This document shows, in pieces, positions 34,857 to 43,795 of a stretch of DNA of 64,000 bases. A program made the position numbers and the translations under genes. Source of the stretch: Cohnella herbarum (GTDB lineage: Bacteria > Bacillota > Bacilli > Paenibacillales > Paenibacillaceae); assembly GCF_012849095.1 (NCBI RefSeq), contig NZ_CP051680.1:434001-498000 (forward strand), read 5' to 3'. The notes beneath the pieces are model-generated. The model ran no database searches and was not told where the DNA came from. It saw only the letters and a list, made by a program, of their open reading frames with translations. The first letter of the stretch is position 1. Each line of letters opens with the position of its first letter.

Positions 34857-35915
34857 ATGTCGAAAAAAGTAACGATGCAACAGATAGCCGACCACGTGAA
34901 CGTATCCAAGTTCGCCGTGTCCAAAGCGCTCTCGGGCAAATCCGGGGTCAGTCCGGATACCCGGGAGAAGATCATTCAGGCGGCAACGCAGCTCGGTTAT
35001 TTCTCTCAGAAACGCAATAAGCCTATCGTTAGCCGCAATATCCCGAACAAACCTCCCTCGTCCGAACGGAATACGATTATCGTACTCATTCCGAACGTTC
35101 GGGAGCAGAACCGGCAGTCGAGCTTCTGGGGACGGATCATCGACGGGATCACGACGGGTCTGGAGGAAAATCATCTGGGCATGATGATCGTAACCGAACA
35201 TGTCACCGATAATTTCTCGAGGCTGATTAACCCGGAGGCGGTATTGGGTTTAATCGGCGTGGGGCTCATCTCCAACCAATTGCTGCTCGAAGTTCGCAAC
35301 TTAGGAATTCCTTTCGTACTCGTTGACCATGAGGATTCGCTTATTCCCTCGGACGTTCTGTTCATGAACAACTATGAGTGCGTCCGGAGAGCTACGAATT
35401 ATTTGCTTGGCAACGGGCATCGCAAGCTGCAATTCGTCGGCAATATCCGTTATTCGCGCAGCTTCTACGATCGTTGGCTCGGTTTCCGTTCGATGTTGGA
35501 GGAACAGAACGTGGAGCATGCGCAGAACAAGGAACTGCTACAGTTTGAGGGGGTTAACCGCTCGGAGATGACGGAGCAGATCGAGCGAATTTTACGTGAA
35601 GATCAGGGAAGAGGCGAGCTACCGACGGCTTTGGTATGCGCGAACGATTCCATAGCGATCTGCGTCATGACCGTACTTATGCGTATGGGGATCGATGTCC
35701 CGGGACAAGTGTCGGTGACGGGATTCGATAACATCGAGGATGCCGGATTGTCTTCGCCGACTTTAAGCACGGTGCACGTCAACAAGGAAGCGCTGGGTCA
35801 GCGATCGGTCGAAACGTTGCTCTGGAGAATCGCCCACCCGGACGGCCCGAAGGAGAAGATTCTGCTCGCGGGAGAAATCGTCCTCCGCGAATCAACTGCA
35901 GCCGCCCCGAACTGA
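34857..35915 (+). CDS. LacI family transcriptional regulator (mannan locus)
   Basis: 352 aa. ATG 34857 follows GGAGTG by 9 nt; an upstream in-frame start would run through the operator. The helix-turn-helix is VTMQQIADHVNVSKFAVSKALSGK (two blocks, VTMQQIADHVN and SKFAVSKALSGK), followed by SPDTREKIIQAATQLGY. The periplasmic-binding-like effector domain includes VCANDSIAICVMTVLMRMG and SVTGFDNIEDA. It probably represses itself and the GH113-epimerase-GH130 genes through the shared palindrome until a manno-oligosaccharide binds. Confidence 0.93.
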   Translation: MSKKVTMQQIADHVNVSKFAVSKALSGKSGVSPDTREKIIQAATQLGYFSQKRNKPIVSRNIPNKPPSSERNTIIVLIPNVREQNRQSSFWGRIIDGITTGLEENHLGMMIVTEHVTDNFSRLINPEAVLGLIGVGLISNQLLLEVRNLGIPFVLVDHEDSLIPSDVLFMNNYECVRRATNYLLGNGHRKLQFVGNIRYSRSFYDRWLGFRSMLEEQNVEHAQNKELLQFEGVNRSEMTEQIERILREDQGRGELPTALVCANDSIAICVMTVLMRMGIDVPGQVSVTGFDNIEDAGLSSPTLSTVHVNKEALGQRSVETLLWRIAHPDGPKEKILLAGEIVLRESTAAAPN

Positions 35916-36108
35916 GGCTGAAGGGTCGGAAGGTTGGCGTGGGGACAGGTTGCAGGTGGACGGGCAGATTTTAGGCTATCTGGCGGGCGGGTGAACCGAT
36001 GGAATCCGCGGCTTGAATTATGGTGAAGTGGTGGCGGATGAAAGTAAAGATATCGACTTCGTATCGGCACGTTGAGATTTAATCGAGTATGACAATGGAG
36101 GGATAGAA

Positions 36109-36342
36109 ATGATCCCCAAAAAAATGGATGAACAAGCAGCGAGTGAAATAAAGTCCATCCTTCAAAAACTCAATATTAATAATTCGCGTGTATTGATTGA
36201 CCTTGAGATGCAGACAGTGGAAGTTCAAGAAGACGATTACTCCATTGATGATCTTTTGGAGGCAGCCGGTTCGTTAACACCAGAGCGAGGGAAAGAACTT
36301 CTTGAAGAGGTTAACAAGTCACGTGAGGACTGGGATTTATGA
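36109..36342 (+). CDS. Small antitoxin-like protein of a VapBC-type pair
   Basis: 77 aa, ATG after GGAGGG. It is acidic, with a charged C-terminal helix (GKELLEEVNKSREDWDL) as in antitoxins that wrap around PIN toxins. An N-terminal DNA-binding fold is not obvious. Its stop overlaps the start of the PIN-like gene by 4 bp (ATGA), the usual toxin-antitoxin arrangement. Its AT-rich codons differ from the sugar genes around it, suggesting acquisition. Antitoxin identity rests on context more than on a recognised domain. Confidence 0.65.
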   Translation: MIPKKMDEQAASEIKSILQKLNINNSRVLIDLEMQTVEVQEDDYSIDDLLEAAGSLTPERGKELLEEVNKSREDWDL

Positions 36343-36524
36343 GTAAAGGGTATCTACTGGATACTAATATTGCGATTGCCATTCTTATTAATGAAAGTAC
36401 CCCGGATGCTCTCATTATTGCGACAGTGGTGTTCCATGAGTTTACATTAGTATCTAGAGATTCTGACATGAGCTTCGTTCAGAACGAACTGGAAATTCCA
36501 CTTATAAATATTGAGTCAATTTAA
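36339..36524 (+). pseudogene. Internally deleted PIN-domain (VapC-like) toxin
   Basis: 61 aa, about half a normal VapC. The first ~20 residues (KGYLLDTNIAIAIL) are the PIN start with the catalytic Asp. They jump directly to the PIN C-terminal part, TPDALIIATVVFHEFTLVSRDSDMSF. The middle helices, including the conserved acidic residue usually near position 40, are missing, but the frame is kept. Three of the four usual acidic residues remain. It is translationally coupled to the antitoxin-like gene by an ATGA overlap. It is probably inactive as a nuclease, though it may still bind the antitoxin. Confidence 0.72.
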
Positions 36525-36528
36525 ATGA

Positions 36529-36567
36529 AATCGTCTCTTCTACTTTTTGTTGGAGACGGTTTTTTTA
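36529..36567 (+). terminator. Intrinsic terminator after the toxin-antitoxin pair
   Basis: AATCGTCTC (36529-36537) pairs with GAGACGGTT (36553-36561), one wobble, leading into a run of seven or more T. Confidence 0.88.
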
Positions 36568-36670
36568 TATTTACCTAAGCCCCTAAGATGTGTAGGGATG
36601 CGATCAAATCTTGTTATTTTCATGAAATATTTTAACTCATGAAAATAGCTAACAATCGAGCAGAAAACGA

Positions 36671-36698
36671 TTGACAAAACGACCTGCGATGATAAAAT
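36671..36698 (+). promoter_or_regulatory. Promoter of the mannan enzyme operon
   Basis: TTGACA (36671-36676), a 16-nt spacer, TAAAAT (36693-36698). The operator palindrome lies about 30 nt downstream of the predicted start, so a bound repressor would block elongation or initiation. Confidence 0.7.
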
Positions 36699-36732
36699 TT
36701 GTTTGAGTATTGTTATCTATTAATAAAAACAA

Positions 36733-36760
36733 ATAGCTAACAAAATTATTTGTTAGCTAT
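36733..36760. promoter_or_regulatory. LacI operator upstream of GH113
   Basis: ATAGCTAACAAA (36733-36744), ATTA, TTTGTTAGCTAT (36749-36760): perfect 12-bp arms. It shares the AACAAA-N4-TTTGTT core with the site upstream of lacI. It ends 19 nt before the GH113 start. Confidence 0.8.
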
Positions 36761-36779
36761 AAGTCGGGAGCGGGACTGC

Positions 36780-37721
36780 ATGAGTCAATGGGCTGAAACG
36801 GTGAACGGAATGACCTGGGGCTGGACCGGCGTACGCGGGACTTGGATGGGACCAATTGCGGAAGACTCCATGCTCCGGATGAGCGCCATGGGAGTCAATT
36901 GGGTAGCGATCGCTTTATCCGCGGAGCAAGCGACAGCCCAATCGACGACGATTCCTTATCGCGAAGCGCCAACCGTTACGGATGAGGAAACGCGATGGGC
37001 GATCCGCAATGCGAAGTCGTTAGGCATGAAGGTTTGTTTGAAACCGGTCGTGAATTGCGCGGATGGAACTTGGCGCGCTCATATTAGTTTTTTCCGGCAG
37101 AAAGTACCAGGAGAGCCTAGCTGGAGCGAATGGTTCGCGTCATACGGGGAGTTCATCGTCCATTATGCGAAGATCGCCGAACAAGAAGGCTGCGAAATGT
37201 TCTGCGTTGGCTGCGAGATGGTGCAGTCCGACTCGAGAGAAGCCGAATGGAGAGACTTGATCGCGAAGGTCAGAGCGGTATACAGCGGATGGATTACTTA
37301 CAATTGCGATAAGTACCAAGAGGATCATGTGACGTGGTGGGATGCGGTCGATATCATCTCGTCCAGCGGTTACTACCCGATCGACCAATGGGAGTCTCAG
37401 CTCGACCGGATCGAGAATGCGTTATCCAAATGGAACAAGCCGTTTTTCTTCATGGAAACGGGCTGCCCGAGCAGGGAAGGATCAAGCCTTAAGCCTAACG
37501 ATTGGTCATTGCCGGGAGGACCTTCCGAGGAAGAACAAGAAGCGTATTATTCGGCGATGTTCGAGGCTTGTTCTCGTCGGGAGTGGATGAGGGGATACAT
37601 GCTCTGGGATTGGCCGGCTAAGCTGTATTCGCGGGAAGAAGCATCAAGCAACGATGATTACTGCATGTTCGGCAAAAAAGCGGAGACCATCGTGCGCAAC
37701 TATTATACGTCCAAGAAATAA
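36780..37721 (+). CDS. GH113 family beta-1,4-mannanase-like glycoside hydrolase
   Basis: 313 aa. ATG 36780 follows GGGAG; the in-frame TTG 36750 lies in the operator. GH113 features are GMTWGWTGVRGTW at the start, MGVNWVAI, LKPVVNC, the acid/base in CVGCEMV (E146), and the nucleophile in FFMETGCPS (E226). There is no signal peptide, so it acts inside the cell on imported manno-oligosaccharides, giving mannobiose. The epimerase and GH130 genes that follow complete the route. Related GH5/GH26 mannanases lack this N-terminal motif. Confidence 0.88.
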   Translation: MSQWAETVNGMTWGWTGVRGTWMGPIAEDSMLRMSAMGVNWVAIALSAEQATAQSTTIPYREAPTVTDEETRWAIRNAKSLGMKVCLKPVVNCADGTWRAHISFFRQKVPGEPSWSEWFASYGEFIVHYAKIAEQEGCEMFCVGCEMVQSDSREAEWRDLIAKVRAVYSGWITYNCDKYQEDHVTWWDAVDIISSSGYYPIDQWESQLDRIENALSKWNKPFFFMETGCPSREGSSLKPNDWSLPGGPSEEEQEAYYSAMFEACSRREWMRGYMLWDWPAKLYSREEASSNDDYCMFGKKAETIVRNYYTSKK

Positions 37722-37745
37722 GGGTTTTCGGAGGTGGCAGCGCGA

Positions 37746-38972
37746 ATGAACGATCAACTGACGTTAGAAAGATGGCGCGCCGAATTGGAAAAGGAACTGA
37801 AGTCGAACATCCTCGGCTTCTGGATGAAGCATACGATTGACGAGCGCAACGGCGGGTTCGTCGGAGAAATCGGCAGCGACATGAGCATCAAGCCGGATGC
37901 GGACAAAGGTTTGGTGCTCAACGCCCGCATCCTGTGGACGTTCGCGACGGCATACCGGGTTTACCAGGACGAAGCCTATCGAACCATCGCCGACAGAGCC
38001 TATGAGGAACTCGGCCAACGATTCCGAGATCGGAAGCACGGAGGCCTCTACTGGATAGTGGACGCCTTCGGCCATCCGGTTCAGGACAAGAAACAAGTGT
38101 ACGGCCAAGCTTTCGTCATCTATGCGTTATCCGAATATTTTCGCGCAACGGGATCGGAAGAAGCTCTCTCATGGGCTAAGGAGCTGTATCGGCTGATCGA
38201 GAAGCATGCTTGGGACAGCGTTCATCGCGGATATATCGAAGCGTTAGCCGGAGATTGGACGGAGACGAACGATCTTAGCTTAAGCGGCAAAGACTTGAAT
38301 GAACGTAAATCCATGAACACTCATCTGCACGTTCTGGAAGCTTATACGAATCTATACAGAGCGTGGAAGCCGGAAGGCTTGCGAATGAAGCTTGCGGAAT
38401 TGATCGACATTCATCTCGAACTTATCGTGGATTCGAATAATAACCATTTCAAGCTGTTTTTCGACGATGAGTGGAATTCGAAGACGGAGCAAGTTTCCTA
38501 TGGCCACGATATCGAAGGCAGTTGGTTGCTGTGCGAAGCCGCGGAAGTATTAGGCGATGATGCGCGGATCCGCAAAGTAAACGAGGCTGCTTATGCTATG
38601 GCCGAAGCGACGCTAGCGGAAGGTACGGACAGCGACGGCGGCATCTATAACGAAGCGGACGGGAAGGGACATATCGACGATTCGAAGGATTGGTGGCCGC
38701 AAGCCGAAGCGATGGTCGGATTCTTGAACGCGTATCAATTGTCCGGGAATGAAGCGATGCTTAGAGCCGCTATGAAAAGTTGGAGTTTTACGAAAACGTT
38801 CATCATCGATGACGAGAACGGCGAATGGCATTGGCAAGTTTCTCGCGACGGGGTGCCGAATCGTTCTTATGCGAAGGTCGATCGGTGGAAATGTCCTTAT
38901 CATAATAGCAGAGCTTGTTTCGAAGGCTTGGAAAGATTGGCGCATCTCATTCAACGGAGGAATCATTCATGA
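37746..38972 (+). CDS. AGE-family cellobiose/mannobiose 2-epimerase
   Basis: 408 aa, ATG 37746 after GGAGGTGG. The (alpha/alpha)6-barrel signature regions are [82 protein letters not shown] and [12 protein letters not shown], with the conserved catalytic histidines. The enzyme epimerises the reducing sugar of cellobiose or mannobiose at C2. Between GH113 and GH130 the relevant reaction is mannobiose to mannosyl-glucose. It overlaps the next gene by 4 bp (ATGA). Confidence 0.92.
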   Translation: MNDQLTLERWRAELEKELKSNILGFWMKHTIDERNGGFVGEIGSDMSIKPDADKGLVLNARILWTFATAYRVYQDEAYRTIADRAYEELGQRFRDRKHGGLYWIVDAFGHPVQDKKQVYGQAFVIYALSEYFRATGSEEALSWAKELYRLIEKHAWDSVHRGYIEALAGDWTETNDLSLSGKDLNERKSMNTHLHVLEAYTNLYRAWKPEGLRMKLAELIDIHLELIVDSNNNHFKLFFDDEWNSKTEQVSYGHDIEGSWLLCEAAEVLGDDARIRKVNEAAYAMAEATLAEGTDSDGGIYNEADGKGHIDDSKDWWPQAEAMVGFLNAYQLSGNEAMLRAAMKSWSFTKTFIIDDENGEWHWQVSRDGVPNRSYAKVDRWKCPYHNSRACFEGLERLAHLIQRRNHS

Positions 38973-40171
38973 GCGATTTCATGTCGAAACTTAAAGCTTT
39001 GAAAAGCGAGCACGACAAGCTGATTAAACGGCCCAATCGTCCGGCGGCGAACAATAACGGCGTGTATGAACGTTACGAGTTTCCGGTTCTGACGAAGGAA
39101 CATGCGCCGATCCATTGGCGTTACGATCTCAATCCGAAGACGAACCCTTTCCTGCTGGAGAGAATCGGAGTCAACGCGACGTTTAATCCGGGGGCGATCG
39201 AGCTTAACGGCAAATACTATCTCATGGTCAGAGCGGAAGGGGTGGACCGCAAGTCGTTCTTCGCCGTCGCGGAAAGCGACAGTCCGGTAGACGGCTTTAA
39301 GTTCTGGGATTACCCGGTGCTGCTGCCGGAAACCGAAAACCCGGACACCAACGTGTACGACATGCGGCTCGTCAAACATGCGGACGGTTGGATCTACGGC
39401 TTGTTCTGTACGGAACGCAAGGATCCGTTGGTACCGCTTAGCGATACTTCCAGCGCGGTTGCGCAAGGGGGAATCGTTCGCACGAAAGATCTCGTGCATT
39501 GGGAACGGTTGCCCGATCTGCAAACGCCTTCCCCGCAACAACGTAACGTCGTGCTTCATCCGGAGTTCGTCAACGGCAAGTATGCGTTCTATACCCGCCC
39601 GCAGGACGGATTCATCGACGCCGGTTCCGGAGGAGGGATCGGCTGGGGCTTGTCGGAAAGCATGAATCCGGCAATCGTCGATAAGGAAGTCATCGTGGAC
39701 GAGCGTCAATACCATACGATTAAAGAAGTCAAGAACGGCCAAGGCCCGGCTCCGATCAAGACGTCGGAAGGCTGGCTCCACGTCGCTCACGGCGTTCGCA
39801 ATACGGCTGCTGGCTTGCGTTACGTGCTGTACATATTCATGACGGCGCTGGATGAGCCGAACAAAGTTATTCATGCGCCGGGGGGACATCTGATCGCGCC
39901 GGAAGGGATCGAACGTGTCGGAGACGTATCTAACGTCGTCTTCTGCAACGGCTTGATCGCCAAGGACAACGGAGAAGTCTATATCTATTACGCCTCCTCG
40001 GACACCCGAATTCATGTCGCCGCCACGACGGTCGATAAGCTCGTGGATGCCTGCCTGAATACGCCGGAAGATTTGCTTCGTTCTCGCGCGAGCTTGGAGC
40101 AACGCACGAAGCTGATTTTCAGCAATCTCGAGCTTATGAAGCAGCCGGAGTATGCATTTCTGAACGATTAA
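38969..40171 (+). CDS. GH130 4-O-beta-mannosyl-glucose phosphorylase
   Basis: 400 aa. ATG 38969 after GGAGGAATC overlaps the epimerase stop. The GH130 five-bladed propeller shows [26 protein letters not shown] (in blocks [17 protein letters not shown] and DRKSFF), [15 protein letters not shown] with the catalytic Asp, [10 protein letters not shown], and [13 protein letters not shown]. It belongs with mannosyl-glucose phosphorylases: it yields mannose-1-phosphate and glucose in the cytoplasm, the last step after GH113 and the epimerase. A mannosyl-GlcNAc phosphorylase is the alternative, made unlikely by the neighbours. Confidence 0.92.
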   Translation: MSDFMSKLKALKSEHDKLIKRPNRPAANNNGVYERYEFPVLTKEHAPIHWRYDLNPKTNPFLLERIGVNATFNPGAIELNGKYYLMVRAEGVDRKSFFAVAESDSPVDGFKFWDYPVLLPETENPDTNVYDMRLVKHADGWIYGLFCTERKDPLVPLSDTSSAVAQGGIVRTKDLVHWERLPDLQTPSPQQRNVVLHPEFVNGKYAFYTRPQDGFIDAGSGGGIGWGLSESMNPAIVDKEVIVDERQYHTIKEVKNGQGPAPIKTSEGWLHVAHGVRNTAAGLRYVLYIFMTALDEPNKVIHAPGGHLIAPEGIERVGDVSNVVFCNGLIAKDNGEVYIYYASSDTRIHVAATTVDKLVDACLNTPEDLLRSRASLEQRTKLIFSNLELMKQPEYAFLND

Positions 40172-40310
40172 TTCCTTAATACTTATCGTGTATAATGATG
40201 GGGCCGACTCTGTTGCGCAATAACGGAGGCGGCCTCGTTTGTTATCGTTTGTAACCTAAAATTATTTATTTGTTATCATAATCAGGAACAATAAAAACAA
40301 ATATAAGGCA

Positions 40311-40338
40311 TTTTCATAGCGAACAAAAACTCTATAAT
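40311..40338 (+). promoter_or_regulatory. Promoter of the mannan binding-protein gene
   Basis: TATAAT (40333-40338) with a weak TTTTCA (40311-40316) at a 16-nt spacing. An AT-rich block with a TTTGTTATC half-site (40269-40277) lies upstream, resembling one arm of the lacI operator. Confidence 0.5.
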
Positions 40339-40417
40339 GAAGGATGTAAGCGATATCAAAGTTCCTTTACAAGGAACGGAAATCGCCAAAAATCAAGCTA
40401 TGGGGGAATCACTAAAG

Positions 40418-41761
40418 ATGAAAAAATCACTGCTTCTCGCAATGACTATGATTTTGACAACCGTATTGCTCGCTGCTTGCGGCGGCGGTAATAACAACGA
40501 AAGCTCATCTTCGTCCGCGTCCTCTTCACCTTCTGCGAGCGTAAGCGAAACTGCCAGTGCAAGCGCAAGCGAGAGCCCGAGCGAAGAACCGGCAGCCGAG
40601 CTTGGCGGTAAAATCAAGTTTTTGTCCCATCGCACGGATTTGATCGACGACGGCACATTCGATAAATACGCCGAGGCTTTCAAAGCGAAATTTCCGAACG
40701 CCGAAGTGGAGTTCGAAGGGATCACGAACTATGCTAACGATATTAAAGTCCGTCTAACGACCGGCGAAGCCGGCGATGTCAACATGATCGATTCCAGCTT
40801 GCCGAATACCGAGCTAGCGAACTACTACGAACCGCTTCCGGAATCCTTGTTCGAAGATGTGTATTTTGCGGATATGCGCTTGCATGAAGGACAACGCTAT
40901 GGGCTTTCCACAGGCGTGAATACTCAAGGCATCGTCTACAATAAGCAAGCGTTCGCCAAAGCCGGAGTAGATAAAGTACCGACGACTCTGGATGAATTCT
41001 ATGCGGCTTGCGAGAAGCTGAAAGCAGCGGGAATCATTCCGTTGTACATGAACTACGGCGCGCAATGGCCGATCGGCAACTGGGCGGAAGGCTCCATTAA
41101 ATACGTTGCCGGAGACATGAAATGGACGGATCAATTCGTGACTTCCGATGCTCCTTGGCAAGTGGATAACGCTTGGGGCATTCTCATGAATATTGCCCGT
41201 ACACTCGTTCAAAAAGGATACGTAGAGAAAGACTTGGCAACGAACAACTGGGAAATGTCCAAGGGAGAAGTCGCATCTGGCAAGGCGGCAATGTACTTCC
41301 TTGGTAACTGGGTCATCCCTCAATTGATCGGCGCCGGCGCTAAATCCGAAGATATCGGTTTCTTCCCATTACCGTATGACAACAGCGGAAAATACAACGC
41401 TCCGCTCGGTTCAGATTATATGATCGGAGTGAGCAAGAACAGCGAGAATAAGGAGCTTGCTAAAGCTTGGGTTGAATTCTTCGTTAAAGAATCCGGCTTT
41501 ATTGATTCCCAAGGTTTCATGCCGGTGTACAAATCGCAAAAGCCTAACGTTCCGCAATTGGCCGAATTCCAATCGTTCAACCCTACGTTCCTCGAAGACG
41601 TCGCAGGCGATCCGAAATTCAACGAAATCGCGAACAAAGCGGAAATCGATCTGTTCGTCGGCAAAACGACGCAAGACCTGATCGTTGCCAAAGATTTGCA
41701 AAAAGCTTACGACGGTCTAAACGAAAGATGGAAAAAAGCAAGAGCGGCGCTCGGCTACTAA
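40418..41761 (+). CDS. ABC importer substrate-binding lipoprotein, mannan locus
   Basis: 447 aa. ATG 40418 follows GGGGGAA by 9 nt. The signal peptide ends in the lipobox LAAC. A long Ser/Ala/Glu linker (~25-60) is followed by a family 1 binding fold (IKFLSHRTDLIDDG, GDVNMIDSSLPN, GLSTGVNTQGIVYNKQAFAK in blocks). It likely captures manno-oligosaccharides for the permeases at 33008-34713. A perfect terminator follows. The separation from its permeases by the enzyme genes is unusual but consistent with one regulon. Confidence 0.92.
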   Translation: MKKSLLLAMTMILTTVLLAACGGGNNNESSSSSASSSPSASVSETASASASESPSEEPAAELGGKIKFLSHRTDLIDDGTFDKYAEAFKAKFPNAEVEFEGITNYANDIKVRLTTGEAGDVNMIDSSLPNTELANYYEPLPESLFEDVYFADMRLHEGQRYGLSTGVNTQGIVYNKQAFAKAGVDKVPTTLDEFYAACEKLKAAGIIPLYMNYGAQWPIGNWAEGSIKYVAGDMKWTDQFVTSDAPWQVDNAWGILMNIARTLVQKGYVEKDLATNNWEMSKGEVASGKAAMYFLGNWVIPQLIGAGAKSEDIGFFPLPYDNSGKYNAPLGSDYMIGVSKNSENKELAKAWVEFFVKESGFIDSQGFMPVYKSQKPNVPQLAEFQSFNPTFLEDVAGDPKFNEIANKAEIDLFVGKTTQDLIVAKDLQKAYDGLNERWKKARAALGY

Positions 41762-41784
41762 GCACTGAATCTAATCGGTTTATC

Positions 41785-41820
41785 CGTAAAACCTCCCGAC
41801 CGTCGTCGGGAGGTTTTACG
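41785..41820 (+). terminator. Perfect-stem terminator after the binding-protein gene
   Basis: CGTAAAACCTCCCGAC (41785-41800) and its exact complement (41805-41820) form a 16-bp stem with a CGTC tetraloop. The TTTTAC in the 3' arm supplies U residues. Confidence 0.9.
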
Positions 41821-41917
41821 ATTATAAGCAAACAAATAAAATTTACCAGAATTGCTCATAATAATGAAGATCAGGATTCGTAGACCAAACCCCTATGGTG
41901 ATGGAGGACAACAACCT

Positions 41918-42745
41918 ATGAGCAATACAACTCGCATAATCCCGTGGAAAATCGCACTGATCCTGTGCGTCGGACTGCTGTTCGGAGGACTGACGGCTCA
42001 AGCGGGCAATCCGAATGCCGCTTCGGCGGACAAGCCGGTGAAACGGCAAATCGCGGTCGTCATCGACGATTTCGGTAACGGAATGAAAGGGACGGAGCAG
42101 ATGCTCGATCTTCCCATCCGATTAACCGTCGCCGTCATGCCGTTCCTGCGGACGACGAAGCAGGATGCGGAAGCCGCCCATCGCAAGGGGCACGACGTCA
42201 TCGTACACCTGCCAATGGAGCCCGTCAGAGGGTTGCGCAGTTGGCTGGGACCGGGATCGATAACAACGGATTTGCCGGACGAGGAAATCCGTAAACGCGT
42301 CGAGGCGGCGATTGCGGACGTGCCGCATGCGATCGGAATGAATAATCATATGGGCTCCAAGGCGACGGCGGACAGTCGGGTCATGAGAGTCGTGCTTCAA
42401 GTGTGCAAAGAGAAAGGTTTATTTTTCTTGGACAGCCGCACGTCATACAAAACCGTCGTTCCGAAAGTCGCCAAGGAGGTTGATTTGGTCACCCTGCACA
42501 ACGACGTGTTCCTAGACGATGTATATACCCAGAACCATGTCTTACGGCAAATCGCCGAGGTGAAGAAGTTTTTGACGAAAAATGAACGCTGTATCGTCAT
42601 AGGCCATGTCGGCGCGCCGGGTCTCTACACTTCGAGCGTTCTGAGGAACGCCATTCCGGATTTGAAGACCAGAGCGACGTTCGTCCCGCTAACGCAATTA
42701 CTGCCGATGCCCGAAGCGTTCGATCAAGGGCTGAAGCTCAAATAA
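41918..42745 (+). CDS. Divergent polysaccharide deacetylase (YibQ/DUF610 family)
   Basis: 275 aa, ATG 41918 after GGAGG. A signal peptide or anchor (IPWKIALILCVGLLFGGL) is followed by the deacetylase-like barrel: IAVVIDDFGNGMKGT, LTVAVMPFLRTT, HLPMEP, IGMNNHMGSKAT and FFLDSRTS. The conserved acidic and His residues of the family are present. Members act at the cell envelope; the substrate is unclear. It converges on and overlaps the amidase gene by 22 bp. Confidence 0.88.
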   Translation: MSNTTRIIPWKIALILCVGLLFGGLTAQAGNPNAASADKPVKRQIAVVIDDFGNGMKGTEQMLDLPIRLTVAVMPFLRTTKQDAEAAHRKGHDVIVHLPMEPVRGLRSWLGPGSITTDLPDEEIRKRVEAAIADVPHAIGMNNHMGSKATADSRVMRVVLQVCKEKGLFFLDSRTSYKTVVPKVAKEVDLVTLHNDVFLDDVYTQNHVLRQIAEVKKFLTKNERCIVIGHVGAPGLYTSSVLRNAIPDLKTRATFVPLTQLLPMPEAFDQGLKLK

Positions 42746-43395
42746 CCGATAATTCCGTTCGCGATCGCCGCGGCTAACCGATTCTGTCCGGGAACCGAGG
42801 TGAGCATCGCCCGGTCGCCCGGATCGTTAAGGAAAGCGGTCTCTACGATCACGCTGGGAACCTGAACGCGGTTTAACAAATAAAATTTGTTGGCTACTTG
42901 CGGTAAACGGTGCCTATTTTGCTGTTGATTCAAGCTATTCTGAATAAAGCTTGCCAGTATCGCGCTCCGTCCTTCGGCTTGGTGAATGACGAGAGGACCT
43001 CTTTTGCTCCTCTTGGACCAATTGACATGGATACTCACGAACACTGTAGCCCCGATCTCGTCGGATAGCCCTCTTCGTTGTGAGAGATCGCGACGGTGCC
43101 TAGAGCGGGTAACATGCCAACGGTTATCGTCGCTAAGCGCGTAATCGCCGGTTCGGTTCAAGATGACCTTGAAGCCGTGGCTGCGGAGCAGTAAATACAG
43201 TTTGCGGGAAACGGCGAGGTTGATATCCTTCTCGAGAACGTCGTTCCAGTGGGTGCCGCTGTCGATTCCGCCATGTCCGGCATCGATAATGACGTCGGCG
43301 GTCGGCAACGCGCGTTTCACGTGGGGCGGTTCCCCTCCGCCTTTCCAGCCGGTTAGCAGCAAGAGTGCCGCAAGGAATAATAGGAATCGGGACAA
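42724..43395 (-). CDS. N-acetylmuramoyl-L-alanine amidase (Amidase_3, CwlD-like)
   Basis: 223 aa, TTG start after GGAGGAG. The N-terminus has a short hydrophobic anchor with a Cys-free signal (FLLFLAALLLLTGW). The zinc-amidase motifs are IDAGHGGIDSG, VLEKDINL (Glu ligand), VSIHVNW (His ligand) and VIVETAFLND with the catalytic Glu. The size and single domain match CwlD, which trims spore cortex peptidoglycan in Bacillus. A vegetative wall hydrolase is also possible. Confidence 0.88.
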   Translation of the reverse strand: MSRFLLFLAALLLLTGWKGGGEPPHVKRALPTADVIIDAGHGGIDSGTHWNDVLEKDINLAVSRKLYLLLRSHGFKVILNRTGDYALSDDNRWHVTRSRHRRDLSQRRGLSDEIGATVFVSIHVNWSKRSKRGPLVIHQAEGRSAILASFIQNSLNQQQNRHRLPQVANKFYLLNRVQVPSVIVETAFLNDPGDRAMLTSVPGQNRLAAAIANGIIGYLSFSP

Positions 43396-43552
43396 TTCGG
43401 ATTCTCCTCCGTTTATTTATTTTATCTTATCGTGGCTCAAATCCTTGAACCTCATGCAGGCATCGGGAAGGAATTGACTAATTCGAATCGTCGTGGGGGA
43501 GGATTGCCGATCAGGCAAAACGGGCATGCTATACCCAAGGGAGGGATGCAGG

Positions 43553-43795
43553 ATGGATGGATCGGAATACTTGAAGTACATGACGGAGAAGGTCGTTAAA
43601 TATATCGAGACGCCTTCCGAGGCGGAACAAACCGACGATGCGATGCCGGGCAGAAAAATAAGCAAGGAACCGTGGTTAACGAGATGGTTCGGAGTGGCTC
43701 CGATGGGGATTATGATGTGGTGGGGAAGCAGAGCCGATAAGAAAAATAAAGCGCACCCCGAGGTACGCTCCGCGAATCCGACTTCTTATCGATAG
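43553..43795 (+). CDS. yqzE: YqzE family protein
   Basis: 80 aa from ATG 43553, after AGGGAGG. GSEYLKYMTEKVVKYIETP and PWLTRWFGVAPMGIMMWW match the small YqzE protein, which in Bacillus is encoded at the end of the comG competence operon. A C-terminal hydrophobic stretch suggests membrane contact. Function unknown. No comG genes are present here. It converges on and overlaps the secreted-protein gene by 10 bp. Confidence 0.8.
   Translation: MDGSEYLKYMTEKVVKYIETPSEAEQTDDAMPGRKISKEPWLTRWFGVAPMGIMMWWGSRADKKNKAHPEVRSANPTSYR

Noticed and set aside
38963..40102. 379-codon open frame antisense to GH130
   Set aside because: It is a mirror frame of a well-supported GH130 gene, is Arg-rich, and has no ribosome site or family resemblance.
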